A stretch of 60,000 nucleotides of DNA from Tubulanus polymorphus (Eukaryota > Nemertea > Palaeonemertea > Tubulaniformes > Tubulanidae). The stretch spans positions 17,330,001 to 17,390,000 of the forward strand of contig NC_134025.1 of NCBI RefSeq assembly GCF_964204645.1, written 5' to 3'. The notes under the pieces were generated by a model. The model made no database searches. It was not told the origin of the DNA and saw only the letters and a list, made by a program, of their open reading frames with translations. Positions 43,058 to 52,529 of the stretch are shown here, piece by piece (the stretch's first letter is position 1; every line of letters begins with the position of its first letter). Made by a program: the position numbers and the translations under genes.

Positions 43058-45044
43058 TCTCTGCTGGAACTATTTAATGCTGTAATGGACTTGAGCCCTG
43101 AAAGATCTGTGGATTGACAAATTTGAATCGACCTGGTGACAAATGCAGATGAAGAAATTGGATGAGGCAACTGTCATAGATGCATAGTTCGACTCCTGCG
43201 TGAAATGTTGCTTATTCGTTTGATATCCAAATCCTTGATTCGTTTAGATTGTGCTCATTCCACAGGAGTGGATTCCGAAATTTATTCTAAATCAGTTGGA
43301 CGTCCGTGTCCGCCAGCGTATCGTGCATGCGCCTGTGTGGAATTCGTCCCAAGATCATGAGTGTTGTGTAATATTCTCGTATTATGGAACAAGGCGGAGA
43401 GGTTTTTCGCTCAGTAAATTCACAGGAGTGAATCGTTGCGTGCGGAGGAGATGTCATGAACGCGCACTCGAATTGAATTGTATCGTTGGCTATCCAATTA
43501 TATCATTTCGCTATTAAAATTGAGTAGCTTTAGTTAAATCACTATTTTGTTAATTTTGTCGCGCAGTTGAATCAAGTGCTGAGGATCTGATCTGTAGTGA
43601 TTTGTCCCGAATTTAAAACCCCTCGAACCGGATTCTTGAATTTTGCTGTAACCTTTGTCATTGCCTGATTTTTCAATGTAATAATGTAGTGAATTTTGTA
43701 ACTTGTAATTTAGCGTGTTGCAAGTTTTAGAAAAGTAAAGGTTTGATTGCAGTGCGACAGATTATAGTGTAGGTCAAACTTGTTATAAGTAAAGGTTTGT
43801 AATTCCTAGTATATGAATTAAATGAAGGTAGAGCTTGATGTAAAGGTTAATAATTCCTTAATGTGATCGTGGTGTTGTTGTTTGTTTGTGTGCGATACGA
43901 CTATTCTTAAGGAGCTGCTTTAGCTCTATTTCACGAGTTTACATGAAGTGAAGTGTTATTACATTATTGAGTTCTTTGGCGAACTTAGCACAGTGCTATT
44001 TCCGACGCGTAATGCGAACATATCCAACCCACGGAGATACATTCGCTCCACTTTCCACAAATTTATTGGCATTGGCTTCATAACTAGCTGTCAGGATAAA
44101 CAATTGTATTACTTTTCATTCTTTTTACAGTACAATTTCATTGGCCCATTGCAAAAAATCAGCAATGGCTATCAAAAATGCTAATTCATAGCACTAATAT
44201 ATCACATTCAAGCATGCCTTCAGCTAAAAATCACTTCGTAGGTTTAAGGAGGTATTATATTATAATCGTCGTGTCAAACAGGTGCATGTTTCAATTACTG
44301 GAACCGACTACCGACATTAAAACAAAAAATGTTTGTGAAAAAGCATGTTTATTTATCTTGCCTTCAGCTAAAAGAGAAAATATACATTGTTATCAAATTC
44401 ATGAGCACAAGAAAATAGTTAATTACTGAAAAAAATTGTTTCCAACAATATTAGACATTGGCGCAGTGAACCGTGTAATCTGCCATATGCATTCCAGCAA
44501 CTTAACATCTCTAAGCTTTTAAAATCGCACTTTTCTGTTACTGCCAGTACTAGCGTAGTGACAGCAAAATTCTCGTAAAAACTATGGCAATATAGTATGT
44601 TGGCAGGTCTGGGATTAGACCAAAATCCAGATCAAGCCAAACCAAATTAAGGTTTGACTTAAAATAATTTGCCACAGGCAAAATGGTTTACCTTTCCACT
44701 ATCTAGAAGAACGTACAATTATACATGTATTCATTTTGATTTCCACTTGCGTGAATGTTAGTTTTGGTGTAAATATGTCCAGAAAACTATAAGGGCTCTG
44801 GGAAGCATGACACAAATTTTGATATTGGCTGTGTTTTTGCAATTCGTTGTATATAGCATAAACATCCAGGAAGACAATTGAAGGGGTCATAAGAGTTTTC
44901 AACAAATTACTGAAATATTTTTTTTGAAAAAAAAATAATGTTCATTTGTCATATTAAACAACATTTCGTGGAAAAAATCTATAAAATGATCATTGAGGAC
45001 AATTTTTAAAATTCACGAGTGAAAATTCGATGAACCCGGCAGTG
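43058..45044. other. No gene recognised
   Basis: Several frames of 60-90 codons occur (for example 43251-43517), but none shows a known motif, conserved spacing or coding-like partner. Left unassigned. Confidence 0.45.
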
Positions 45045-45052
45045 TGACGTCA
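45045..45052. promoter_or_regulatory. CRE-type palindrome TGACGTCA near a start codon
   Basis: A perfect CREB/ATF consensus TGACGTCA lies 27 bp upstream of the ATG at 45079. It could be part of a short promoter or 5' UTR; an 8-bp match alone is weak. Confidence 0.25.
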
Positions 45053-45078
45053 CTTACAGAACACCAAAAGCAACAATC

Positions 45079-46122
45079 ATGGCGAGCGATTCCGTTCATA
45101 GCTCCAGTTCCAGCGATCACAACAGTGAGAGTTCAGGGTCTGAGGCTCTATTTAGCGAAGTTGAAGATCGGGAACCATTGAAAGATGAGACTTTCGTTCT
45201 CGAACCACACATGTTCGAGCCGGATGCGTCTTCTGACGAGGAAAATATCTCTGCTGACGATGTCGATGAGGCGGTCCTGCGTTTACATGTTCATCACTTA
45301 GGGAACTGGTAAGTCTTTACAGTTAAGCAAATTTTAAAAGTCATCCATCATAATCATTATAAGGTACTTCACCGTCAGTTTCTTCATGATTTGTGATTAA
45401 CATACATTCGATTACGCGTGTAAGGGGTGTATCTTGTATCTTGGGTGGAATAGAGATGCTCCCAAACATGGCTGGAAGTGTGTAAATTTCAATTCAATTT
45501 CTTATTTACTTTTTACTTTATTTACCTTTTTATTTACACTCATAAAATATAACATGTAGGGAATGGCCAAATAGGCTGTATCATGAAGTTTTTTCATATT
45601 CCTTCTATCTCTTAAGGGAACAATTAGAATATAAGCTAAATTTCAAAATCTCTAGTAGGCTCGACCAAAGAAAATATCATGCGCCCAGCAATGTACTATT
45701 TGAACATCTTTTTCATTTGTACCAGCAATCACTGTCAGCCACTAAACACGGCAAGAGATTGTCTTTGCTGCCAAGAGGTGTCCGAAGTTGTTGCCAAATT
45801 AAAAGAGGCTGGCGAATTATATGGAGAAACTCGTATAACTTGTATAACGCATCACGCTGGGTTTAATATCGTGTGTCTCAACCCATAGGGACTTCAATGT
45901 GCGTGTAGTATCGAAAAAAGGCCTTTAAAGACCCGCAGCATGCCAAGTATCGACATGTTGCATATCGCCAATTCATCATGTGGTGTTGGCATTATCTCGG
46001 AAAAAAACATCAGAGTTGTCATTCCATCCTGTACTGTTTGTTGCATACAGGCACATTATTTGCCATCTGGTTTGGAGGACGATTTTGTTTTCAAGGGACA
46101 TAAACTGCCAAAACTAAAATAA
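45079..46122 (+). pseudogene. P2X7 C-terminal (ballast) domain family protein, decayed two-exon gene
   Basis: Exon 1 (45079-45308) begins at an ATG and encodes a Ser/Asp/Glu-rich disordered N-terminus, ending at a GTAAGT donor. Exon 2 starts after CCAG at 45726 with Cys-Asn-His-Cys-Gln-Pro, then Cys-Leu-Cys-Cys-Gln-Glu, Ile-Thr-Cys-Ile-Thr-x-His-x-Gly-Phe and Val-Cys-Leu-Asn. It continues with Tyr-Arg-His-Val-Ala-Tyr-Arg-Gln-Phe and Val-Val-Ile-Pro-Ser-Cys. This Cys/His order is the zinc-binding domain found at the P2X7 C-terminus and in many stand-alone invertebrate proteins. A TAG (45886-45888) replaces a conserved Trp, and two frameshifts (about 45917 and 46003, the latter in an A7 run) break the frame. 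Function unknown. Confidence 0.75.
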
Positions 46123-47139
46123 CTTGTAACCGCATTTCATTTGTTATGTTATAGGTTAATTAAACAATTCGATAATAATTATCGTAATACATATCTTGGA
46201 TGACCTACATTACCATTGAACTCATCCATGACATTAGATACATGTACGTAGTAATGCACAATTATTCTGAATTTAAAAAATATTTCGTAAACCCCACTTA
46301 TCACCAGGATTAATAGCCTCAAGACCAACGAAAATTCAAGGCCATTTTAGAAGCACATTCAAGGCATTTTCCCCTTTGAAAAATATTTTTATGGCAATAT
46401 TTCCTCGCTTCATCCATTCAAAAACAATCAAAACAGCTTTAACATAATTCATTTTGCCACTGCTGACCCAAATTCACTGATATTTACTGACACAGCAACT
46501 ACAGCAACCTAAGACATTTGATAATTTTGAGGCATTGACCGAATTACTACACTCAATTACTACACTCATACACTCGAGACAGATTTTCCACAAAAATCTT
46601 GGAAATATAACAGAAAAAATAAGTGTGAAAACTGTATTTGGTTGAATTCAAATGATGGGAGAAAACTTACTTTTTGCAAATAATTAAGATGGAAATATCA
46701 CGAAAAAAACTTTTTTTTTCTTAATTAAACCTGATGAAAACACAAGATGTTTTTGGCGGGATTTTAGAGGGGATCCAAGGTCCAAGTTAATTGACATCAT
46801 CTCCGTGAAAAGCGCTGCTATACATGCAGTAATCACACACAACTGAATGATGATTCATTATGAATATACATTTTAGTGGGTTTTCCCCAATGACTCAAAA
46901 AGACACCTACTGTACAACATAGGTCTCTCCAAGGACAAAAAAATCAATGCGATTTATATACCATGCATTAAGACATTGTCAGCTGTCAAAATTTCCATCA
47001 TTACAAAAAATCATTTATAAATCTACAGATTTCCAACATTTTCGAAATTCAAGGCCTTAAAATCAATTTTCAAGACCAAAGTGCAGAATTCAAGGCTTTT
47101 CAAGCAGAAATCTCAGAGAATATACCACCACACCCATCG
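46123..47139. other. Probable hAT-like non-autonomous repeat; no gene
   Basis: From about 46318 to 47105 the sequence is flanked by AATTCAAGGCC/TTCAAGGC motif clusters in both halves (46344-46375, 47043-47100), resembling the subterminal repeats of family B but different in sequence. Clear termini and a target duplication were not found. Confidence 0.35.
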
Positions 47140-48590
47140 GTGAGTCAAACCTGCTTACTCAAAACTAAGAGAGTGACAAGAAACAAGGTAAACAAAGGAG
47201 AAAGAGACCAAGAAACAAGGCCGACATTGGACGAGAATTTAGTTGGCTCGCCTCCAGCAACAGATATTAACACCACAATGTCTCGACGTCCTAACCAGCA
47301 TCAAAGCTGGGTGGACGACTCAGACTCGAACTCCGACGACTATGAAACATCGTGGTCCTCATCCCAGAGAGTAGGAAACAGCGTGATGAGTGTGAGAATG
47401 GATGGTAGGCCTACTAATACCACTAACAGCTGTTGACGCATAGACCACACTAATGGTACTGAAAGCTCGGCTACCACTAGGCCTATAGGTCTAACTACAT
47501 TTTCTACTAACATTACTACTAACAATGATTTTAACGATGATTTTAATACGAAAAGTAGACATGAGGCATCGGAACAGGGATCAAACCAGGCAGATCTGAT
47601 GAAAGAAGCCGCAATCTCAGCCGGGATTTTTCCGCCTGAAATATCTCAAAAGAGGAAACGGTCAGACCACAACAGCACTATTTTCCGAGGAAAAGCACCT
47701 GATGGTTATACTCGCCTAACAATAAAAGCAGAACCGGGAAGATAAAAAATCACTAGACTCAACTGAACAAGAAAATATATGCTGTCAATGTGGAAAACCC
47801 ATTCAAGAAAACATGTCTGTAACGTGCAGCCTTTGTGGTCAGGAAATATGTGCGAACTGTACAATCATGCCCCACTTAATTCAAATATTTTTGAACACAG
47901 TTGTCTATCTATAATATGTTCCACGTGCAAAAAATCCAAATCTGATGAAAACAGAATGTCACTATATGTGGACAGAATGGAAAGAATTCTGATAGAATAT
48001 GACTCGACTATGAAGGCTTTAATAACGAATTTAGAAGCAAAAGCAGACAAGTCAACAGTAGACGGGTTATCGACGGAACTTGAAGAAATGAAACAACGCC
48101 TAGATCGCATGAACCTGAATCCCGAAGTTGACGATGAGAAGATTCAAACCATGGTCAATGACGCTGTAAAAACTCAATTAACCCATGGAAATAACGAATC
48201 TGTCAAACAATCGCTCGAAAAAGAGGTAGAAGATGTCAAATGTGAGATCTAGGAAACGGAACTGAGGAGAAAAAACATCATAATATATGGACTCGTTGAA
48301 CCCAACGAGGAGGATGTCAAAATGTGACATAAAAAAGAATGGAACGAACTCCAGACCTTTATCAGTCAAGGACTCGGTCTAAATGAAATTGAAAAGCCCA
48401 AACTGATCAACCGAATTGGGAAATATGCCCAGGGAAAACTTAGACCTCTATGCGTCATTTTAGCAACGGAATTCGACAAGGAAATAATATTCAACAGGTT
48501 TATCAAACTACGGAAAAACAGAGTTCTGTCCTTAGAAAACATAGCGATATCTAGTGACTACGAAACCTTCACCATCATTGAGAATGAAGG
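47140..48590 (+). pseudogene. CR1-like LINE ORF1
   Basis: A Ser/Asp/Asn-rich N-terminal part (47140-47436, opening with GTG so the true start is unknown) is followed in other frames by a Cys-x2-Cys ... Cys-x2-Cys zinc-finger region (about 47780-47870) like the PHD/RING-type finger of CR1 ORF1 proteins. A helical coiled-coil segment (47960-48245) follows, and after an in-frame TAG comes Arg-Arg-Lys-Asn-Ile-Ile-Ile-Tyr-Gly-Leu, the RRM-like segment of LINE ORF1 proteins. The frame then runs directly into endonuclease sequence at about 48565. Confidence 0.75.
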
Positions 48591-49143
48591 GAGAGGGATT
48601 GCTATGTATATCCATGCGGAACTAAAGCCCTGTCTCCCTCCTCTCGAGACAACTGATAAGATATGTTCTGAGCAAACAAGCAAGGTCATCTGGGTCGAGT
48701 TACCACGTAACACTGCCACAGACAAACCCACTGTAATAGGATGTGCCTACAGGAGCCCAAACAGTGATCATGACAACAATACAAATTTCACCAGAATGAT
48801 AGAATCACTAGGCACACTTGTCCACAGGTATAACATAATACTCTGTGGAGACTTCAACTTGCCCGAAATTGACTGGACAAACAACAACTGCAGAACTACT
48901 GGATCTCATGTTTCAAAACAAATACTAGATACTAGTATAGATGCCTTCCTAGAGCAACATGTGAAGGAACCCACGCACCACCGTGGCAATCAAAAAGAGA
49001 ATATTCTAGACCTGGTTTTCACAAATGAACCACACCTAGCAGAGGAAGTTAAACACCTTGCCCCAATCGGCTCAAGCCACTATGATTGTATGATTGTCTC
49101 CTATTCCACATTGAAAATGTATGCAAGCTCAACACTGCAATAA
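48565..49143 (+). pseudogene. CR1-like LINE endonuclease, N-terminally deleted
   Basis: The apurinic-type endonuclease begins in mid-domain at Gly-Arg-Gly-Ile-Ala-Met-Tyr, lacking the N-terminal Asn and Glu catalytic segments. It retains Cys-Ala-Tyr-Arg-Ser-Pro (48745), Cys-Gly-Asp-Phe-Asn-Leu-Pro (48844), Leu-Asp-Leu-Val-Phe-Thr-Asn and a terminal Ser-Ser-His-Tyr-Asp (49073), where Ser-Asp-His is expected. The join to ORF1 without an intervening stop indicates an internal deletion of roughly the ORF1 end, spacer and first third of the endonuclease. Confidence 0.85.
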
Positions 49144-51155
49144 AATTAGGAAGAAAAAGTTATAATAGAGGAAACTACGAAAGACAATTCCTCAGGAATA
49201 ATTTACTGGAGAATAACCTGGCTGAAATGAGTCTGGATGAATGCTGGGACCATATAAAAGAGAAAATAAATGCGCGGAGGCAGAGCACATCCCTCAATAC
49301 CACGCACCTCGCTGGAAACAACATTCTCCACTATGGATGACTCGCAACGCGATGCGTAAAGTCAAGAAAAAACATGCAGCATGGAAAAGGTATCTCGAAC
49401 ATTAAACCCCTGAAAATTACAGAAATTTACCAAATAGCCAATAATGCAGCAAAAAGCGAAACCAGAAAGACTGTCAGAGAGTACGAAAAGAACCTGTCAC
49501 ATGAAGCGAAAACAAACCCAAAGGCTTTCTGGAGGTATTGCAAAAGCAAAACTAGTGTCAGAAGTAGAATTCCCGACCTACAGTTACAAAACGCGGAACT
49601 GATTACTGACAACAAACAAAAGCAGACTCTTTCAACAAGTACTTTTCAGAAGTATTCAATATTGAAGATGTAAACAACATTCCTGATCCAATCATTACAA
49701 GGAAAAACACTCAAGCACTCGACGAGATAACAGTGACTCGCGACATAGTCCAGAAGAAACTGCTTGGACTGAAAGTCAATAAAAGTATGGGGCCAGACAA
49801 TATCCACCCAAGAATCCTAAAAGAGGCAGGAAACGAACTGGCTGGTCCTTTAACTATTCTCTTCAAGAAATCATTGAACGAAGGAAGAATTCCAGAGGAC
49901 TGGAGGTCTGCAGTCGTGACCCCAATACACAAAAAAGGGCCAAGAACAAAACTGAGAACTACAGGCCAATAAGCCTGACGTGTATAGCATGCAAGATTTT
50001 AGAATCAATCGTCAGAGATCAAATCATGTCCCACCTTGTAAAACTTGATTTGATCACAGAATCTCAGCATGGTTTTGTTCGAGGTAGATCAACTACAACA
50101 CAACTATTACAGACTCTTGAAGACTGGACAAAATCCACTGACCAAGACCTGGCCGTCGATGTGATTTTCTTAGATTTTCAGAAGGCATTTGACAAAGTAC
50201 CACACTGTAGACTAATGAAGAAATTAAAAGCTAACGGTATCAGCGGAAAACCTTACACATGGATCAGTGACTTCCTGAAAGACAGAAAACAATCAGTCAA
50301 CATTGAGGGCTCACTTTCAGACTGTGAGCGAGTAACAAGTGGAGTGCCACAAGGTAGTGTACTGGGACCGCTCCTATTTGCGATTAATATCAACGACCTA
50401 CCCGAGGGAATAAGAAGCAAAATAATGATCTACACAGATGATACAAAGATATACAGAACGATAAAAACACGCAATGATGCCCTGGAACTCCAAGACGATT
50501 TGAGCAGGCTCTGCAATTGGTCAGAGAAATGGTTAATGCATTTCCATCCTGACAAATGCGTAGTAATGCATATTGGGAAGAGAAACAACCGTCACAACTA
50601 CAGCATAATAGTCGACAACACCAACCACCAGCTCAGAGCAGTAACCGAAGAAAAAGACATAAAAAAACGTTTAACCTTCTGTACAAAGCACTTGTTCGTC
50701 CAATATTGGAGTATGCGATTCCAGCCTATAGTCCCTACCAGAAGAAAGACATGGATTCCTACGAAAAAGTCCAAAGACGAGCAACAAAGTTAGTCCCCAC
50801 TCTAAAAGACTCATCATATCAACGACGGATGATGCAACTCAAACCACCATCGCTGAGTTACAGACGTTCACGTGGTGACATGATCACCGTCTACAACTGC
50901 CTACACGGGAACTACCGTATCAACTCCGAGCGACTAATACCACAGAACCACAACCGCAGAACTAGGGGGCACTCACTGAAGCAGGCAAAATCCCGATCAA
51001 GGAAAAACATCTGGAAGAACTTTTTCAGTCAACGTGTTGTAAATAACTGGAATAACCTAACAGAACATATAGTTAATGCACCCAGCATTGACAGTTTCAA
51101 AGCGCGACTCGATAACTTCTGGCAACACAAACAGCACGAAATACGACCACAATAG
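49086..51155 (+). pseudogene. CR1-like LINE reverse transcriptase
   Basis: RT order: Met-Gly-Pro-Asp-Asn-Ile-His-Pro (49790), Val-Thr-Pro-Ile-His-Lys-Lys-Gly (49918), a frameshift, Ser-Gln-His-Gly-Phe-Val-Arg-Gly (50062), Leu-Asp-Phe-Gln-Lys-Ala-Phe-Asp (50170), Gly-Val-Pro-Gln-Gly-Ser (50342) and Tyr-Thr-Asp-Asp (50433), where Tyr-Ala-Asp-Asp is usual. The thumb region is shortened near 50655, then an alternative frame (50660-51155) carries Ala-Leu-Val-Arg-Pro-Ile-Leu-Glu-Tyr-Ala and ends with a Trp-Asn-Asn-Leu motif and stop. Several stops occur between 49340 and 49700. Confidence 0.9.
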
Positions 51156-51353
51156 CAGAATCCAGGCTTTTAAAAACTCTATTCCACAGCTGGTTTCAAA
51201 CCTAGCAACAATCAACGAGTGATACAACGAGACAACCTAGAAATAGGCATATAATGCCTCCTGTTGGTTGTGACCGATACGATACGATACGAAACCTAGA
51301 AATAGGCATATAATGCCTCCTGTTGGTTGTGACCGATACGATACGATACGAAA
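51156..51353 (+). repeat. CR1-like LINE 3' tail with duplicated 59-bp unit
   Basis: The 3' end carries a small stem-loop (AGGCATATAATGCCT) followed by CGATACGATACGATACGA. The unit from CCTAGAAATAGG to GATACGAAA is present twice in tandem (51236-51294 and 51295-51353). Short tail repeats, here (GATAC)n, are usual for CR1-type LINEs instead of poly-A. Confidence 0.85.
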
Positions 51354-51606
51354 CTTGCGAAACTGAAAACCAAACTTGCCAACAGCTCGGCGCTTGATCA
51401 TTCTAGCACTTCTTTCCTGTTTGACGATGACAATTTCGATGACTTCACTTTGTGCGCAGCTTCACAGGCTGCTGAGTCATATCATTCAACTACCGTGAAG
51501 AAGCAAAAAATTAACGATCAACCAGACACATTTTGTGAAACTTATTTTCATAATCACCTTATGTCATTTTATTTTTTTTTTACAATTTTCTTATCTTTAT
51601 ACTTCT
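51354..51606 (+). other. Open, coding-like fragment, unidentified
   Basis: An open frame right after the LINE tail encodes a Lys/Leu-rich start, then Phe-Asp-Asp-Asp-Asn-Phe-Asp-Asp-Phe-Thr, an Ala/Gln/Ser segment and a Lys-Lys-Gln-Lys basic patch. The acidic-aromatic segment is reminiscent of RPA-binding motifs, which is only an impression. It could be host exon sequence, part of the following Helitron, or chance. Confidence 0.25.
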
Positions 51607-51716
51607 GAATTTTAAGCCTTATTCCAATAAATGAATACGAGTAGATGACATTAATAGATTACAACATCCTTTGTTCTAAATCTTTTTACAGTTTAAGTAA
51701 TCTTTCTGCTTCACAA

Positions 51717-52351
51717 TGCCTAAAACGCCTACGCGGAAACGAATTGGATATGGAACAGCATCTAGGAGCAGAAAAAGACGAATGCAGTTGAATGAACCAG
51801 AGGGACAAAACACTGAGGCACTAGTACACACATTAAGTAATCAGACTTTTGAACCCCTTGCGAAAATACATGATCACAAGCCACAGGTTTGATGTCTGTT
51901 GGTAACATGACAACAATGTGTAAACAGTGTGGGGCTAAAAAATTACCCGCTGAAACCTCCTTGCTATGTTGTTTGTCTGGAAAAGAATCAATGCCTCTTC
52001 ATCCAGAACCTCCCACTTATCTGAGGAATTTGATCAATGGAACAGACCAATATTCAAATCATTTCCTCAGCAACATACGTTCCTACAATTGCGCATGACC
52101 CCGCAGTAGACGATCACCCAAAATTTCTACAAGTATACTTTGTAGACAATAAGCATAGTCAACTACAATATCGCATGGGAATAACTGATTGCCTTAAACC
52201 AGATATCATTAACAATTTGACCAAAAAATTGGAATTGTACAATGTTTATGGGCGCGACTTTATTTCTGCTTATAACACATTATTATTTGAAAATGGAATT
52301 ATTAAATTCGTGGAATCAGTTGTAAAGCTGAAAAAAGAAATACGGTTATGA
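51717..52351 (+). pseudogene. Helitron Rep/helicase protein, N-terminal fragment with internal deletion
   Basis: ATG 51717 opens a basic 57-codon segment. The frame starting in 51889 has Cys-Lys-Gln-Cys-Gly-Ala, Cys-Cys-Leu-Ser-Gly-Lys, Pro-Pro-Thr-Tyr-Leu-Arg-Asn-Leu and Phe-Leu-Ser-Asn-Ile-Arg-Ser-Tyr-Asn. These are the 'C..CgA..w..E...CC..G....p......L..L......S..F..niR.yN' features of the Helitron helicase-like N-terminal domain. A frame change and missing segment follow. Then Phe-Leu-Gln-Val-Tyr-Phe-Val-Asp and Asn-Val-Tyr-Gly-Arg-Asp-Phe correspond to the next conserved stretch. The Rep HUH motif and helicase are absent. Confidence 0.8.
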
Positions 52352-52430
52352 TTGGGCCAGGAAAAAGACAAAGCAATAAGTAACCTGGCAGACTAGGTTG
52401 AGGCAAATGTATGATTCATCAGTGGAACAC

Positions 52431-52525
52431 TGACCGAGGCTACAATATTGTAACCTAGGTCGGTTGACTTGCGCGGATTTATCTGCATACACTGACCGAG
52501 GCTACAATATTGTAACCTAGGTCGG
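52431..52525. repeat. Duplicated 30-bp palindrome
   Basis: GACCGAGGCTACAATATTG continues as TAACCTAGGTC to form a nearly self-complementary 30-mer. It occurs at about 52430-52459 and again at about 52493-52522, with TCGGTT following each. The spacing is about 63 bp. Confidence 0.8.
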
Positions 52526-52529
52526 TTTA

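Noticed and set aside
43251-43517. 88-codon plus-strand frame
   Set aside because: No domain, no flanking exon structure, and no repeat relation; length is compatible with chance.
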